64,000 bases of DNA from Rhodobacterales bacterium (GTDB taxonomy: Bacteria > Pseudomonadota > Alphaproteobacteria > Rhizobiales > Stappiaceae). The notes under the pieces are model-generated. The model did no database searches. It was not told where the DNA came from and saw only the letters and a list, made by a program, of their open reading frames with translations. The stretch lies in the NCBI GenBank assembly GCA_008107755.1, contig VIRH01000124.1, positions 122,448-186,447 on the forward strand, written 5' to 3'. A program made the translations under genes and the position numbers. Within the stretch, counting starts at the first letter, position 1; every line of letters starts with the position of its first letter. Shown piece by piece: positions 16,256 to 26,164 of this stretch.

Positions 16256-17011
16256 TCACTCCTTCACCCGGGCAGTACTGTCTATGTCAACGACAACGAC
16301 GGTCACATTATCGGACCCGCCGTCGCTGAGCGCACCGTCGAGAAGATCCTTCGCCGTGCTGCCGAGAGCGGCGCTTTTGAGAAAATTTTCGATGACGGTG
16401 TCGTCAAGATGTCCGGTAAGACCATCCGAACACAACAGGAATCTGTCGCGGGCACGCAAATTTCCCGACACGATCTCAAGTTCAAGATCAAGCCCGGACC
16501 CAATGGCGTGCGTAATGACATGACGTCGGGCGAAGTTCTTCGCCTCTTCTTTCGTCATCACCTTCTGATCGATCAGTTCCTGAACTTCGGTATGGTCCGT
16601 GGTCAACTGCTCGAGCCTGTCGTTCCGAAGCCTGTAGACACGGCTGTCGCCGGCCCAAAGGCATGCGAAATTGTTTCGATGCGTCAGAAGCGCTGCGATC
16701 GTCGTGCCCATGGGACCGCCGCCAATCCTTTCGGCGGCCTTTTCGATCTGTATCTTAGCGTCAATCAGCCGGCTCTCGAATTGTTCCAGAAGATCTTCCG
16801 CATTTGCCGGATCGGGTATCTCGGCGAGCGCCTCCTTGACGAGGTTCGAGGCGATCGCGCCGCCACTCAACCCGCCGGCGCCGTCCATCACCGCAAATAT
16901 CCCCTTGGTTTCATCGATGAAGAGGGCATCCTGATTTTCGTCCCGGACACATCCGACGTGTGTCAGACCGACTGCATATCCTCGAAGCGGCACAAGTGTT
17001 CTATCCATCAT
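16256..17011 (-). CDS. pppA: T6SS PP2C-type phosphatase PppA
   Basis: A 251-residue soluble PP2C (PPM) phosphatase. Metal-binding and core motifs are present: THVGCVRDENQDA, FAVMDGAGG, MGTTIAALL, WAGDSRVYRLR, LLCSDGLTGHL and GGSDNVTVVVV. PppA removes the PpkA-added phosphate and turns the T6SS off. Its start codon overlaps the tagF stop by four bases (ATGA), and ppkA begins seven bases after its stop, so kinase and phosphatase are made together. Confidence 0.95.
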   Translation of the reverse strand: MMDRTLVPLRGYAVGLTHVGCVRDENQDALFIDETKGIFAVMDGAGGLSGGAIASNLVKEALAEIPDPANAEDLLEQFESRLIDAKIQIEKAAERIGGGPMGTTIAALLTHRNNFACLWAGDSRVYRLRNDRLEQLTTDHTEVQELIDQKVMTKEEAKNFARRHVITHAIGSGLDLELEIVSGNLRARDRFLLCSDGLTGHLDDTVIENFLKSAALGSTAKDLLDGALSDGGSDNVTVVVVDIDSTARVKE

Positions 17012-17703
17012 GTCCGATGGTCCTCCCCCGGAAAATGCCCACTCTCCTGCTCTGTATCCGTTTCAGCACCGTTTTCGCCGGTGAAGAGATCCGGTTGCAA
17101 GAACCACCGAAATTCCTCCGGAGCCGGCAGGCCGCGGCTATGAAACCTGAATTCTCTCGAGCCTGCATGACACCAGAACTGCGCGTCGGTTTCCGGGCCT
17201 GCTGCGATGTGTGCAAGCATCTTCACATCGCTGTCCCAGGACCGCTCGAAACCGCCCCCCTCGGCGCGTGCGATGTGCCTGACCTCTTGCTGAAATCGTG
17301 ACAGAGTGCCCTCATCGGTCAACGCGTTCAGAAGGGCTTTTTCCAGGGCGCTGAACCAGCTTTCCGCCAGCGGCTCCGCCTCCCCTGCTTCATCGGAAAC
17401 AGGGCTGACGATCGTCAATGGAAACTTCCGTCCGACCCGGTCGACACTGGGCATGAAAGCCCCGGCGACTGCACTCAGGAGGGGACCGTCGCCTGACGCC
17501 GGTACCAACCAGAAACGCCAGACCGGCATCGTCATGTAATAGTCTTCCCACGCTTCGGCGAGGTCTTGCCGTGACCGGGCGAGCCCCTTCTGGAGAAAGG
17601 GCTCCCACAGTTTCAAAAAGCCGAACGGGCAGGAGCCGGTCACAAAGTCGGCCTTGTCAGGCAGTTTTCCGAAGTAGCCGGCAGCGGCCTCAGTTCGTGT
17701 CAT
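17008..17703 (-). CDS. tagF: T6SS-associated protein TagF
   Basis: A 231-residue soluble protein. The N-terminal two thirds match the TagF family: AGYFGKLPDKADFV, FLQKGLARSRQ, WRFWLVPASG, and GRKFPLTIVSP. The C-terminus (RWFLQPDLF) is also typical. TagF proteins act as post-translational repressors of T6SS assembly; in Agrobacterium TagF is fused to PppA, while here the two are separate but adjacent genes. It sits two bases after tssM and overlaps pppA. Confidence 0.93.
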   Translation of the reverse strand: MTRTEAAAGYFGKLPDKADFVTGSCPFGFLKLWEPFLQKGLARSRQDLAEAWEDYYMTMPVWRFWLVPASGDGPLLSAVAGAFMPSVDRVGRKFPLTIVSPVSDEAGEAEPLAESWFSALEKALLNALTDEGTLSRFQQEVRHIARAEGGGFERSWDSDVKMLAHIAAGPETDAQFWCHAGSREFRFHSRGLPAPEEFRWFLQPDLFTGENGAETDTEQESGHFPGEDHRT

Positions 17704-17705
17704 GG

Positions 17706-20700
17706 TCAGAAGCTCGTCGGACAGCTGAAGTCGCCGACAGCCGACAGGAAGAACGGATTTGGCTTGGTCCGAAGTGTCACGGTGAAGGCCACCTGCCGCC
17801 CGCCCAACGTATCGCGCACGACGAACCTGTTTTCGCCCGAGCTGACCCGATTGGAGCGAACGAAACGATAGAAAGCCCAGTCGCCGTGTATTTCCTCGCG
17901 CGACTTGTAGCCGGGCACCTCAGGCTGGACCACCAGAACCACTCGCGGCGTTGCGGTGTTGCTCGGCCAGTCGAAGCTAGCAGGAAGTGGCTGGATTTCG
18001 GCGTTGAAGCCGGCGCCCCGCGTGACTAGCACCAGGTTTCCGTTCACTTCCAGGCTTGCCGCATCCGCCTGTTGGGACAACGCGCGCGGCACGACCTGCA
18101 GGCCGACCGAAGGAAAAGCATTGCCGGTCGGGAAGAAGGCCTGCTTGATGAGATCCGCACGCTCGAACTGCCTGAGGGTCGCGTTCGACAGGCGATCAGC
18201 CTGAGTGACCTCCGGCTTCCAGTTCCACGGCCGTGACGACGTATCGACAAGCGGTTTCAGGTTCTCGTCGAAGAACCGCTGCATGATCCCGGCAGGAGAA
18301 AACAGCTTTGCGAATTCGGTCATGGGCACTTCAGAGCGTCCGTTGGTGAACGGGAAATTCCGACCGACGATCTGTCGGCAGGCGTCCACCACCTGCGAAC
18401 TCAGTTTTTCGTTGAGCTGCGTGATCGAGGTTTCCTTGTATTCCTCATCGAATTCCTTGGCCGCCTGCAGGATGAGTTTGTCAAATGGCTGCGGGAAACG
18501 CGTTGCGTTGCTTCTGAGAAGCGAGGCCTGGATCTGGACATTGGAATTGGCGGTTTCGCTTTGCAGCGGGTTGTTCGCCACCACGAGAAGGTTGTCGAGA
18601 ATGTTCTTGAAGTTCAGCAGCAGGGCATCGATCTTGCGGCTGTTCTCGCCCTCCACAAGCACGTGATAGGGACGGAAATGATCCTCGATCCCCTTTCCCG
18701 GAACAATCGTCGGCCCGTTTGAGGCCCCCGTCGCGGCCCCGACGGCCGCCGAAAGACCGCCCGGCGCAAGTGTGTCCAGCCCGGCCTGAAGACCAATACG
18801 TTTCAGACCTCCGGCAGAATCCAGGACATACTGGTGAAAGATCTTGTTTGCGGCCGTCGCACCAGCCTTCTCGGCATTTCCTTGCGAGCTGCCACCAGCA
18901 ACCTGATCGGCCGAAAGGTCCTGCGTCAGAAGCGTTTCGCGGCGGATGCTCTCCAGAAGCTGGACCAGCGGCGAAGTCGGCGCAGAGACAGCCTGAAGTG
19001 TCGTGTAGAGCGGCTTGTCGTTCCGCATCGACTTGAACTTGAGATTAGCAAGCGCCGCATCCCAGGCATCGATAAAGTCCCTGGTGTAGAGTTCGAGGAT
19101 CTCGCCAGGCAGAGACTGGTACTGATCCGCAATTGCGTCTGCCTCGCCAATATCCCCGAACACCCAGTTGTCACGCTCAAGCTCCTCGCGGATACCTGCA
19201 AGGTTCGGCAAGACGGACAGGTGGAACCCGGGATAGGTAAAGAACTTGTCGACCACGACCGTATCGAGCGTGTCGCCATTTTCGGTTTCGAACACGCTTT
19301 CCATGTCCGGCCCGCCGCGTTGTTCGGCAATCCAGTCCTCGCTCGCCAGCCCCTTCGCCCGGGATTTCAGCAGGGCGTAGCCGCGTTCGGAAAGGCTGAC
19401 GCGGGCCAGTTCCCTTTGAACCTCGGCGACCAGAACGCCATCGAGCTGATCGGTCAGGACGTTGCCGCCGAAATCCAGGTCCAGCATCGCCGCAACATGG
19501 GTGTTGAGCTCGTTGCGCAAGACCTCGCCCTGCGGCCCAGGAAAGCTCTGCAGGAAGTCTGCGCGGAAGGAGTTCTTGATCTGCTCCTTGTCAATCTCGG
19601 GCGCATCGCCGGCAACCATGCGATAGAGCTTGGCCAGATTGTAGAGCTGATCGATATCGTCGCCGCCAGGTGCCGTACGATTGTCGAGAACGTATGTCAT
19701 CTGGTCTTCGATCCGCAGCAGGAGACGCGGCCGCAGCAGCCTTTCCAGGCCGCTTCGATAAGATGTGACCCCGGCGGCTTCGAGCCGTTCGCGCTGGCTG
19801 AGACCGAACTGTTCCATCCAGGGTGTCGAGCCGTCCCGGCTTTCATAGCCGGCAGGAAGGGTGCGCAGCAGAGAGAGGATGTAGGTCGTATCGCGCAGGT
19901 TATCATCGCGCACGATACGCTGATCCAGAACCCCTTCCCCTTCCGCGCGGATCGATGCGACCGCTCGCGCAGACTCGTCGATGAGCGACCGGTTGTTGAG
20001 ATAGCTGATGGTCCAAAGCGACCCGAGCCCGATGGTCACGAGAGCAATGGCCGCATAGGCGGCGATCCGCCCGGCGGTCGCCATGCGCACGACCTGCCGG
20101 TTGTGCGTCACCCAGCCTGCCTCACCGATGATGACTTTCGTCAGCAGATCCTTGAGGAAGTAGCTCTTGCCCTGACCGGACATTGCGGCGGCCTGGTAGG
20201 CCGTTCCGAAAGCCTGGCTCATGGAGCCGATCACGCGATCGATGGCAGTCCCGGTCTGGGTGCCGGAGGTAAAGTAGAAGCCGCGCAAAACCGCATTGGG
20301 ATAATATCTGCTGGGCTCGAAAATCGCGTTTAGAAAGCCAGTCATCCGATCCTTGAGGGCCGCGACCTGTGTCGGAAACCCATAAAGCATCAGCCGCGCA
20401 CGCGGGTCCGGCTCTTCCTGCAGACGGTCCGCCATTTCCTCGTTCAGGCGTTCGACAAGAAGATCGAACTCGGCCGGCGTTTCCGCGACCATGTTCTTGT
20501 TCTTTTCACGCGTCTGGAATGTCGCTCCCCAGACGAGATTGCGTCGGGATTCCGGATAGGAACCGAAGAACTCCATGAAACCGGCGACGGTATCAGCCTT
20601 GGTGAAGATCACATAGACAGGAAAATCGACCTTCAGTGTCTTGTAGAGTTCGACCAGGCGAGCCCGGATGGCATCGGAATGCGCTTTCAGCTCGGTATCC

Positions 20701-21362
20701 GGCAGCGTCATCAGATCTTCCAGACTGATGGAAACCATGACGCCGTTGATCGGCTGGCGCGGTCGCGCCTTGCGCAGTAGGTTCAGGAAGCCGAGCCAAA
20801 CCTCACGGTCCTGCCCCTCATCGGAATCCTGTAATGCATACCGGCCGGCGGTATCGATAAGGACAGCGTCCTCGGCGAACCACCAGTCGCAGTAACGCGT
20901 TCCACCAAGACCTTCGATCTTCTGGGCTTCTCCATTGCCGCGGGAATTGGCGAACTTGAGACCCGAGTGGACCAGGGCGGTGGTCTTGCCGGCGCCCGGT
21001 GGACCGATCATCAGATACCATGGCAGATCGTAGAGATAGGTTCGCGCATTGCCACTGGCCGACTTCAGCGTTTTCAGCGCGTCCTTCATCCTCTCGGAAA
21101 GGATCTGGAGATCCTCTTCGCTGGCCTTCGGCTGCAGGATTTCCTGCTCCAGAGCACGGTTCGCCGCAGCCCGCCTGTAGATGCGGTAGGCCGACCAGCC
21201 ACCGATGGTAAGGATGACGAGGCCTGACAGCAGCAGGCGCACCCAAAGGGGCTCGAAAGGACGAACGCCGGCGATTGCCAGGAACGGACCTCCGAACCAG
21301 ATCAGGGCGACCAGGGCGAGAATACCCAGGAAAGTTGCCGTTATTCCGAGCCAGAATTTCAT
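17706..21362 (-). CDS. tssM: T6SS membrane complex subunit TssM (IcmF)
   Basis: A 1218-residue inner-membrane protein. Two membrane helices occur at about 3-30 and 42-62, then a cytoplasmic domain with a complete Walker A motif (GPPGAGKTT, 120-128), a Walker B-like VLIDTAGRY and the NKxD-like VIFTKAD. A third helix at about 430-450 leads to a large periplasmic part, ending in a beta-rich C-terminal domain. TssM links the baseplate to the envelope together with TssL. The length is close to the family norm. The intact Walker A suggests a nucleotide-dependent subtype, as in Agrobacterium. Confidence 0.97.
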   Translation of the reverse strand: MKFWLGITATFLGILALVALIWFGGPFLAIAGVRPFEPLWVRLLLSGLVILTIGGWSAYRIYRRAAANRALEQEILQPKASEEDLQILSERMKDALKTLKSASGNARTYLYDLPWYLMIGPPGAGKTTALVHSGLKFANSRGNGEAQKIEGLGGTRYCDWWFAEDAVLIDTAGRYALQDSDEGQDREVWLGFLNLLRKARPRQPINGVMVSISLEDLMTLPDTELKAHSDAIRARLVELYKTLKVDFPVYVIFTKADTVAGFMEFFGSYPESRRNLVWGATFQTREKNKNMVAETPAEFDLLVERLNEEMADRLQEEPDPRARLMLYGFPTQVAALKDRMTGFLNAIFEPSRYYPNAVLRGFYFTSGTQTGTAIDRVIGSMSQAFGTAYQAAAMSGQGKSYFLKDLLTKVIIGEAGWVTHNRQVVRMATAGRIAAYAAIALVTIGLGSLWTISYLNNRSLIDESARAVASIRAEGEGVLDQRIVRDDNLRDTTYILSLLRTLPAGYESRDGSTPWMEQFGLSQRERLEAAGVTSYRSGLERLLRPRLLLRIEDQMTYVLDNRTAPGGDDIDQLYNLAKLYRMVAGDAPEIDKEQIKNSFRADFLQSFPGPQGEVLRNELNTHVAAMLDLDFGGNVLTDQLDGVLVAEVQRELARVSLSERGYALLKSRAKGLASEDWIAEQRGGPDMESVFETENGDTLDTVVVDKFFTYPGFHLSVLPNLAGIREELERDNWVFGDIGEADAIADQYQSLPGEILELYTRDFIDAWDAALANLKFKSMRNDKPLYTTLQAVSAPTSPLVQLLESIRRETLLTQDLSADQVAGGSSQGNAEKAGATAANKIFHQYVLDSAGGLKRIGLQAGLDTLAPGGLSAAVGAATGASNGPTIVPGKGIEDHFRPYHVLVEGENSRKIDALLLNFKNILDNLLVVANNPLQSETANSNVQIQASLLRSNATRFPQPFDKLILQAAKEFDEEYKETSITQLNEKLSSQVVDACRQIVGRNFPFTNGRSEVPMTEFAKLFSPAGIMQRFFDENLKPLVDTSSRPWNWKPEVTQADRLSNATLRQFERADLIKQAFFPTGNAFPSVGLQVVPRALSQQADAASLEVNGNLVLVTRGAGFNAEIQPLPASFDWPSNTATPRVVLVVQPEVPGYKSREEIHGDWAFYRFVRSNRVSSGENRFVVRDTLGGRQVAFTVTLRTKPNPFFLSAVGDFSCPTSF

Positions 21363-21397
21363 TGAACTGCCTTACTCTACGGGTGTCCCGGCTAAAA

Positions 21398-23032
21398 TTA
21401 ATTATTGATCGTGAGACCTTGAGGCCTTGGCTTCAGGAAAACTTCCACCCGGCGGTTCAGCGCCTTGCCGTCTCTGGTCGTATTCGGTGCAATCGGCTCG
21501 TCCGCTCCACGTCCCTCGACCTCGATACGTTCGGGATTGGTGACGATACCCTTCATCACTTCGGCAACTGATGTCGCTCGTTCGACGGACAGGTGCCAAT
21601 TGGTCGGAAACCGCGGGTTGTTGCGGATCGGATCGCTGTCCGTGTGGCCAACGACCAGAATATCGCCTTCGACATTTTCCAGTGCCTTGCTCACCTGCTC
21701 CACAAGAAGCTGGAACTCGGGTTTGAGGGTTGCGGCGGCGACGTCGAACTGGGCGCGCATGCGTAGCATGATCGCCGGGCCCTGCTGCGAAATTTCCAGT
21801 CCGTCAACTCCGGCGAGCTTTGCCGAAACCTCATCGATCGGGGCGTTATCCGGCGGTGGCGGCGCCGGCGGCGGCTTGGGCTGATAGCCCTCGCGCGCAA
21901 GTTCGATGGGGCCTGTCGGGTAGAGCGACGCCGCCCTGCTGGCGATCACTTCGCTGCCATTGGAAAGCAGCAGAGAGAGGGTGACGTAGCCGCCAAGCAG
22001 AAGAGCGGCAGAAACCGCCGCGACCGACCAGACGGGCACTGTGAAGCGGGAGCGTTTCTGCAACAGGTCCAGTCCGCGCCAATGCGGCGACAGATCATCC
22101 CCGGGCCGGGGGCGAACACGCCGAAGGATCTCGTGGAGATCGCGGCGCTCGCGTTCCAGCCCCTGCTGGCCACCCTGGATCGCCCTGTACTTGCCGTAAA
22201 AGCCGAGCGACAGACAGGCATGCATGACTTCGAGCACGCCGTAATTGCGTCCCGGATCCTGCTTGGCCTTTTCCAGCAGCTGGTAGAACTCCACCCCGCC
22301 GGTCGCCTGGCCGAAGAACTGGGTCAGCATGGAATATTGCGTCCACTGATGGCGACCTGCGGACGGCAGGTTCTGGACGATATCGTCAGATGTCGCGCAC
22401 AATGCGTAGGCGGCGGAGCGGATCTGATCGTCGGCGATGCCGGCGGAGCGCAGATCCTGCTCGAATTTCTTGATGGCGTTATAGACGTCACGCATCAAAG
22501 CATCGAACTGCGAATCCGTCATCGTCAGATGAAGCCGGCCGAGCAGCAGCAAAAGCGGAGCGGCAGCGCGAGATATCGGGTTGCGGTTGGCGACGCGGAT
22601 CTGGTTGATGTCCGGCGTGTCCGCCAGCCGTCCCGCTGCCGCTCCAGCAGGCGCGGCGGTGCCGGCAGGCGTATCGGGTCCACCCTGCGGATGCGGATAA
22701 GCTTCGGGAGGACGATGAATGTCCGGCGCCTTCTGCTGACCGTATTCGTAGCCGGCCGGTGTCGGCGCATAGGGATCTGCGCCCGCACCTCCTCCGCTCT
22801 GCCAGGGATCGGCAGGGGCTGCGGGTTGCCGGGGCGGTGGAGGCGTCTGACCGGGCGCCCCATATGGTGCCTGCGGCGGCTGCGGCTGGACAGGAGGCTG
22901 CGCGGGTGGCTGAGCCGGTTGCTGCGGAGCACCGCCAGGCTGCGTTTCGCTCCATCGACCGCCGGGATTGGGCCGGACGATCGTCTTGCCCTTGCGCTTG
23001 GAGACGCCGAAGGGATCGTCGTTATCCGACAT
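21398..23032 (-). CDS. tssL: T6SS membrane subunit TssL with OmpA-type peptidoglycan-binding domain
   Basis: A 544-residue protein. The N-terminus (1-140) is cytoplasmic, Pro/Gln/Gly-rich and disordered, and carries Thr17 in GKTIVRPNPGG, matching in place the threonine of Agrobacterium TssL that PpkA phosphorylates. A DotU domain (about 145-325) is followed by one membrane helix (331-356), a Pro-rich segment and an OmpA domain (about 425-540; VVGHTDSDPI, NRRVEVFL) that should hold peptidoglycan. The start codon overlaps the tssK stop by one base (TGATG). The fused OmpA domain may compensate for the lack of TssJ. Confidence 0.96.
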   Translation of the reverse strand: MSDNDDPFGVSKRKGKTIVRPNPGGRWSETQPGGAPQQPAQPPAQPPVQPQPPQAPYGAPGQTPPPPRQPAAPADPWQSGGGAGADPYAPTPAGYEYGQQKAPDIHRPPEAYPHPQGGPDTPAGTAAPAGAAAGRLADTPDINQIRVANRNPISRAAAPLLLLLGRLHLTMTDSQFDALMRDVYNAIKKFEQDLRSAGIADDQIRSAAYALCATSDDIVQNLPSAGRHQWTQYSMLTQFFGQATGGVEFYQLLEKAKQDPGRNYGVLEVMHACLSLGFYGKYRAIQGGQQGLERERRDLHEILRRVRPRPGDDLSPHWRGLDLLQKRSRFTVPVWSVAAVSAALLLGGYVTLSLLLSNGSEVIASRAASLYPTGPIELAREGYQPKPPPAPPPPDNAPIDEVSAKLAGVDGLEISQQGPAIMLRMRAQFDVAAATLKPEFQLLVEQVSKALENVEGDILVVGHTDSDPIRNNPRFPTNWHLSVERATSVAEVMKGIVTNPERIEVEGRGADEPIAPNTTRDGKALNRRVEVFLKPRPQGLTINN

Positions 23033-24366
23033 CAGCGGCCCTCCTTGATTGCATAGAACTCAAGCTGCAGATCCGGCCAGTTGCCGGCGAACTGGAGCCC
23101 GACTGCGGAATCCTGACTGAACTCGCGCCACAGCGGCGTCGTCTTGTCGAGCCGGAAATAGACCCGGTCCGTCAAGGCGCGGATCTGCGCGGGCGGGACC
23201 GGCATGTGAATGAGCGGAATGCCCGGCAGGTTGGAATAGACGATCTGCCGCATCTGGCCGAAGGGGCCGACCTTGAAAAGCTTCGGAAATTCGTTCTGGA
23301 TCTCCGTCAGTGGACGCCGCGCGGCCACTTCGATCACGAAGCTTGCCTGCGAGAAAAGGTTGCGGTCGACGACCGTGGATTTGAACGCGTTCGGCGCAAG
23401 CTGTTCCAGAGGCAGCCGGATCGCTCGCCGGTCGTAGCCAGCCGACAGGAAGGCCTGGATGTCGGACAGGACCGGCTTGAAAATGTCGTGCAGCCTGTCG
23501 TGATCGTAGACAGGGTAATTCCGGGCCCTGCGTTCCTCCGTCGCGAAAGTCGCCAGTTCACCCGCAAGCTGAAGAAACTCGGTATAGAGACGCTCCGGAT
23601 GCACATAGGCGGACTTGCGCAGATGCATCAGCATCGGATGGGTCCTGTTCAAGAGCTGCAGCGTCAGGTAATCGAAATTCTGAAGGCCGCCTCCGGCGGA
23701 GGTATCGGCAGCGTATCTCGCCAGTTCGCTGAGCTTGCGTTCGACCCAGCCTATGACGGAATCTATCCAGCCTGTCACCACGGGATGAACGTGACACGCA
23801 AGTACCGGCGGAGCGAAGCTACCGTCCGTGATCACGATGCGGTCCTTGATCTCGGTGATCCGCGCCACCGGCAGGCAGACCTGGCCGGGATGCGGGGTGG
23901 AGCGGATCGAATACATCAGCCGCGGATGGGCGACGTCGATTTCCTCTTCCTGACGGATGGTGGACGTCGAATCGATGATCGTCTCACGTCCCTGCAGATA
24001 ACGCGTCGCGCTGTCTTCTCGTCCATTCGCGACTTCGACCGCATTGACGGTCGTCTCGGGAATGCCGAGCCACACGATCTGTCCGGCGGCGTCCTCAGGA
24101 ACGTCTATCGCAGGCGGCGGCGTTCCGTCGGCGGGGAAATTGAAGACCGTACCATCGGGAAAAATGCCGCGGCCATGCCGTAGGGCAAACCGGCATTGCT
24201 GACCGACGTCCTGATCGATCTCAACATCCGAAAACCCCCACGGATAGGGCGACGCCAGCCGGACCCGTTCGTCCAGAAGGTGTTCCGCATAGCGGTCGCT
24301 TTGCTGAAGGTGGTGCGGCCGCAGAAACAGGCCTTCGGTCCATGCAACCTTGCTATACCACGACAT
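23032..24366 (-). CDS. tssK: T6SS baseplate-membrane connector TssK
   Basis: A 444-residue soluble protein with the TssK signature start (WYSKVAWTEGLFLRPHHLQQ) and the segments WGFSDVEID, LMHLRKSAYVHPERLYTEFL and IPLIHMPVPPAQI. TssK trimers connect the baseplate wedges to the TssL/TssM complex. The length is normal for the family. It is co-transcribed with tssL (one-base overlap) and follows tagH with a 61-base gap. Confidence 0.96.
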   Translation of the reverse strand: MSWYSKVAWTEGLFLRPHHLQQSDRYAEHLLDERVRLASPYPWGFSDVEIDQDVGQQCRFALRHGRGIFPDGTVFNFPADGTPPPAIDVPEDAAGQIVWLGIPETTVNAVEVANGREDSATRYLQGRETIIDSTSTIRQEEEIDVAHPRLMYSIRSTPHPGQVCLPVARITEIKDRIVITDGSFAPPVLACHVHPVVTGWIDSVIGWVERKLSELARYAADTSAGGGLQNFDYLTLQLLNRTHPMLMHLRKSAYVHPERLYTEFLQLAGELATFATEERRARNYPVYDHDRLHDIFKPVLSDIQAFLSAGYDRRAIRLPLEQLAPNAFKSTVVDRNLFSQASFVIEVAARRPLTEIQNEFPKLFKVGPFGQMRQIVYSNLPGIPLIHMPVPPAQIRALTDRVYFRLDKTTPLWREFSQDSAVGLQFAGNWPDLQLEFYAIKEGR

Positions 24367-24427
24367 AAACGCAATGCTCCCTTAATCCGCCCGCGTCCGC
24401 GCGCCCAGGTCTAAAATCTGTTCTCGT

Positions 24428-26140
24428 TCAATTCGACCGGGCCGGCTGATCTTCGTCATCGCCGGTCAGGTCTTCGTAGCTCTCGGTAAAATACTGGGTG
24501 AACAATCCGACGATCCCGTCGTCATATGCTCCCGACAGCGATGACCAGCGTTCCTGTAGCTTTTCCCATAACTTGGCTTTCGGGTTGCCGAATGTGCTCT
24601 TCGTCACAGTCGTGTCGGCTTCCATCGCGTCCGGCGACAATGTCTCCTCAAAACGGGCTGCTGCCTTCTGCATCGCGGCGTATGTCCACACGTGATGTTT
24701 CTGGATATCCCTGAACGCCGATTTCATCGCCTGGCTCATGGGAAGGTAGCCGTTTTCCTCAGCAGCTGACGACAGCATCGTCTGAAGTGCCATCTGGGGA
24801 GTCGGCGAAAATTTGAGCGCATTGTTGCCGCTTCGGCTGATCAGGGTCCGGTTGGCGTTGCGCGTCATCGCCTTGACCTGGCTGCGCGCCTGAAGGAGCC
24901 CCATCATGTCGCCGGTCATCCCTTGCAGCAGCGTGCCGAGTTCGCGAGCAAATTCCACCGGGTCGCGTCCTGCGAGAACGGAAACGGGTATCCCCGCGCC
25001 TTCCGCGAAAGCCTGCAGCAATTCGCTGCTGCCGCGTTCGGCCGCAACGGCCGGCGTTGCGGCAGCAGCGTTGGATGACGGAATTGTTTCGGCCACAGGT
25101 TCGGGCGTCATTCCCCCACTCGGCATGGGGGCCGCGAGCGGCGGTTCGTCCGGCTCGGGCACGTCGGGTGTCGCCGGCTTGCCGGCAGGCTCGCCGGATG
25201 TGGGCTGCGCCCAGATACCATCCGCCGGAAACGAATCTGCGGCCGTCGGCATGCCACCGCCGGCGTTACCATCCCCTTCAAGGGCCGGTTCAGTGGAATT
25301 GTCTCCGAGGTCCGGCATACCGAACAGCGGCTTTTCGGCCGGAGCGCTTCCAGGTCCATCATGTAAAGGTGGAAACGGAGTTTCGGCGCTGCTTGCCGGC
25401 GGTTCAAATGCCGCCGGCTGCGAAGCCGGGCCGGAGCGCTGCAGTTCGGGCTGAGTGGCCAGATGATCCAGCGGGTCCGCCTGCGCAGGCCGTGACGAGC
25501 TGCGTTGAGGCTCGTTCATCTGCGGATCGTAGAGCGAGGGATCGGCATTGCCCCACCCATGTTCCTGACGGCTCCAGATGTCGTCGGCCGGTGTTCCGAT
25601 CCCGGGCGCCGAGGAAGGCGGGGCGTGCCGCCCCTCCATGCCGGAAGACGAGGCCCAGGGGTTATCACCTTCCGGCATCGGATACGGGGCTTGCTGCGGG
25701 GGCGGCGAAGCGGACCCGGGCCATCCGCTGTCCGGGTAGGAAGGCGCGGAAGATTGCGGCGTCTCCCAGGGTTGGCTGGATGTCTGCTGTGCGGGCTGAA
25801 CCGGGCCCGCAGACATGCCCTCTCCGGAGTCGAGAGCGACGGAGATGATGTAATCGCCAATCATGAGCCGATCACCGGAGCGCAGCGCATGCGCCCTGTC
25901 CATGCGGTTGGGGCTGCCGTTCAGAAAGGTCCCGTTTGTCGAAATATCGTAAAGAACGAACTGCCCGCCTTCGAAGCGAACCTCGCAATGTTTGCCCGAA
26001 ATGACCCGCTGAGGGTCGGGTAGGCTCCAGTCCAGATGCTCATGACGGCCGATGTCGAAACCTCTGTCGGCGCAGCTGTAGCTCACCTGCCCTCCGGTCT
26101 CGAGTCGATCGACATTTTCTATCTGAAGGGTAATCCGCAT
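24428..26140 (-). CDS. tagH: T6SS FHA-domain protein TagH (Fha)
   Basis: A 570-residue soluble protein. An N-terminal FHA domain (about 1-100) has the phosphothreonine-binding residues: IGRHEH, VISGKHCEV and ISTNGTFLNG. A roughly 260-residue low-complexity Pro/Ser/Gly linker follows. The C-terminal roughly 190 residues match the TagH domain (LLQAFAEGAGIPVSVLAGRD, PMQALKF-like NNALKFSPTPQMALQTML, SMQAMKSAFRDIQKHH-like segment). I chose the ATG at 26138-26140, which sits eight bases after AGGAA; a GTG two codons upstream is possible. It should read phosphothreonines written by PpkA and recruit TssL. Confidence 0.95.
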   Translation of the reverse strand: MRITLQIENVDRLETGGQVSYSCADRGFDIGRHEHLDWSLPDPQRVISGKHCEVRFEGGQFVLYDISTNGTFLNGSPNRMDRAHALRSGDRLMIGDYIISVALDSGEGMSAGPVQPAQQTSSQPWETPQSSAPSYPDSGWPGSASPPPQQAPYPMPEGDNPWASSSGMEGRHAPPSSAPGIGTPADDIWSRQEHGWGNADPSLYDPQMNEPQRSSSRPAQADPLDHLATQPELQRSGPASQPAAFEPPASSAETPFPPLHDGPGSAPAEKPLFGMPDLGDNSTEPALEGDGNAGGGMPTAADSFPADGIWAQPTSGEPAGKPATPDVPEPDEPPLAAPMPSGGMTPEPVAETIPSSNAAAATPAVAAERGSSELLQAFAEGAGIPVSVLAGRDPVEFARELGTLLQGMTGDMMGLLQARSQVKAMTRNANRTLISRSGNNALKFSPTPQMALQTMLSSAAEENGYLPMSQAMKSAFRDIQKHHVWTYAAMQKAAARFEETLSPDAMEADTTVTKSTFGNPKAKLWEKLQERWSSLSGAYDDGIVGLFTQYFTESYEDLTGDDEDQPARSN

Positions 26141-26164
26141 GCCCACGGTTCCTTTGCCCGGTCC

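Noticed and set aside
14947..16329. 460-codon open frame antisense to the ppkA gene
   Set aside because: It mirrors the codon pattern of the kinase gene, which has clear motifs; the frame has no recognisable protein features.
18834..20333. 499-codon open frame antisense to tssM
   Set aside because: A shadow of the GC-rich tssM coding sequence; no start signal or domain.
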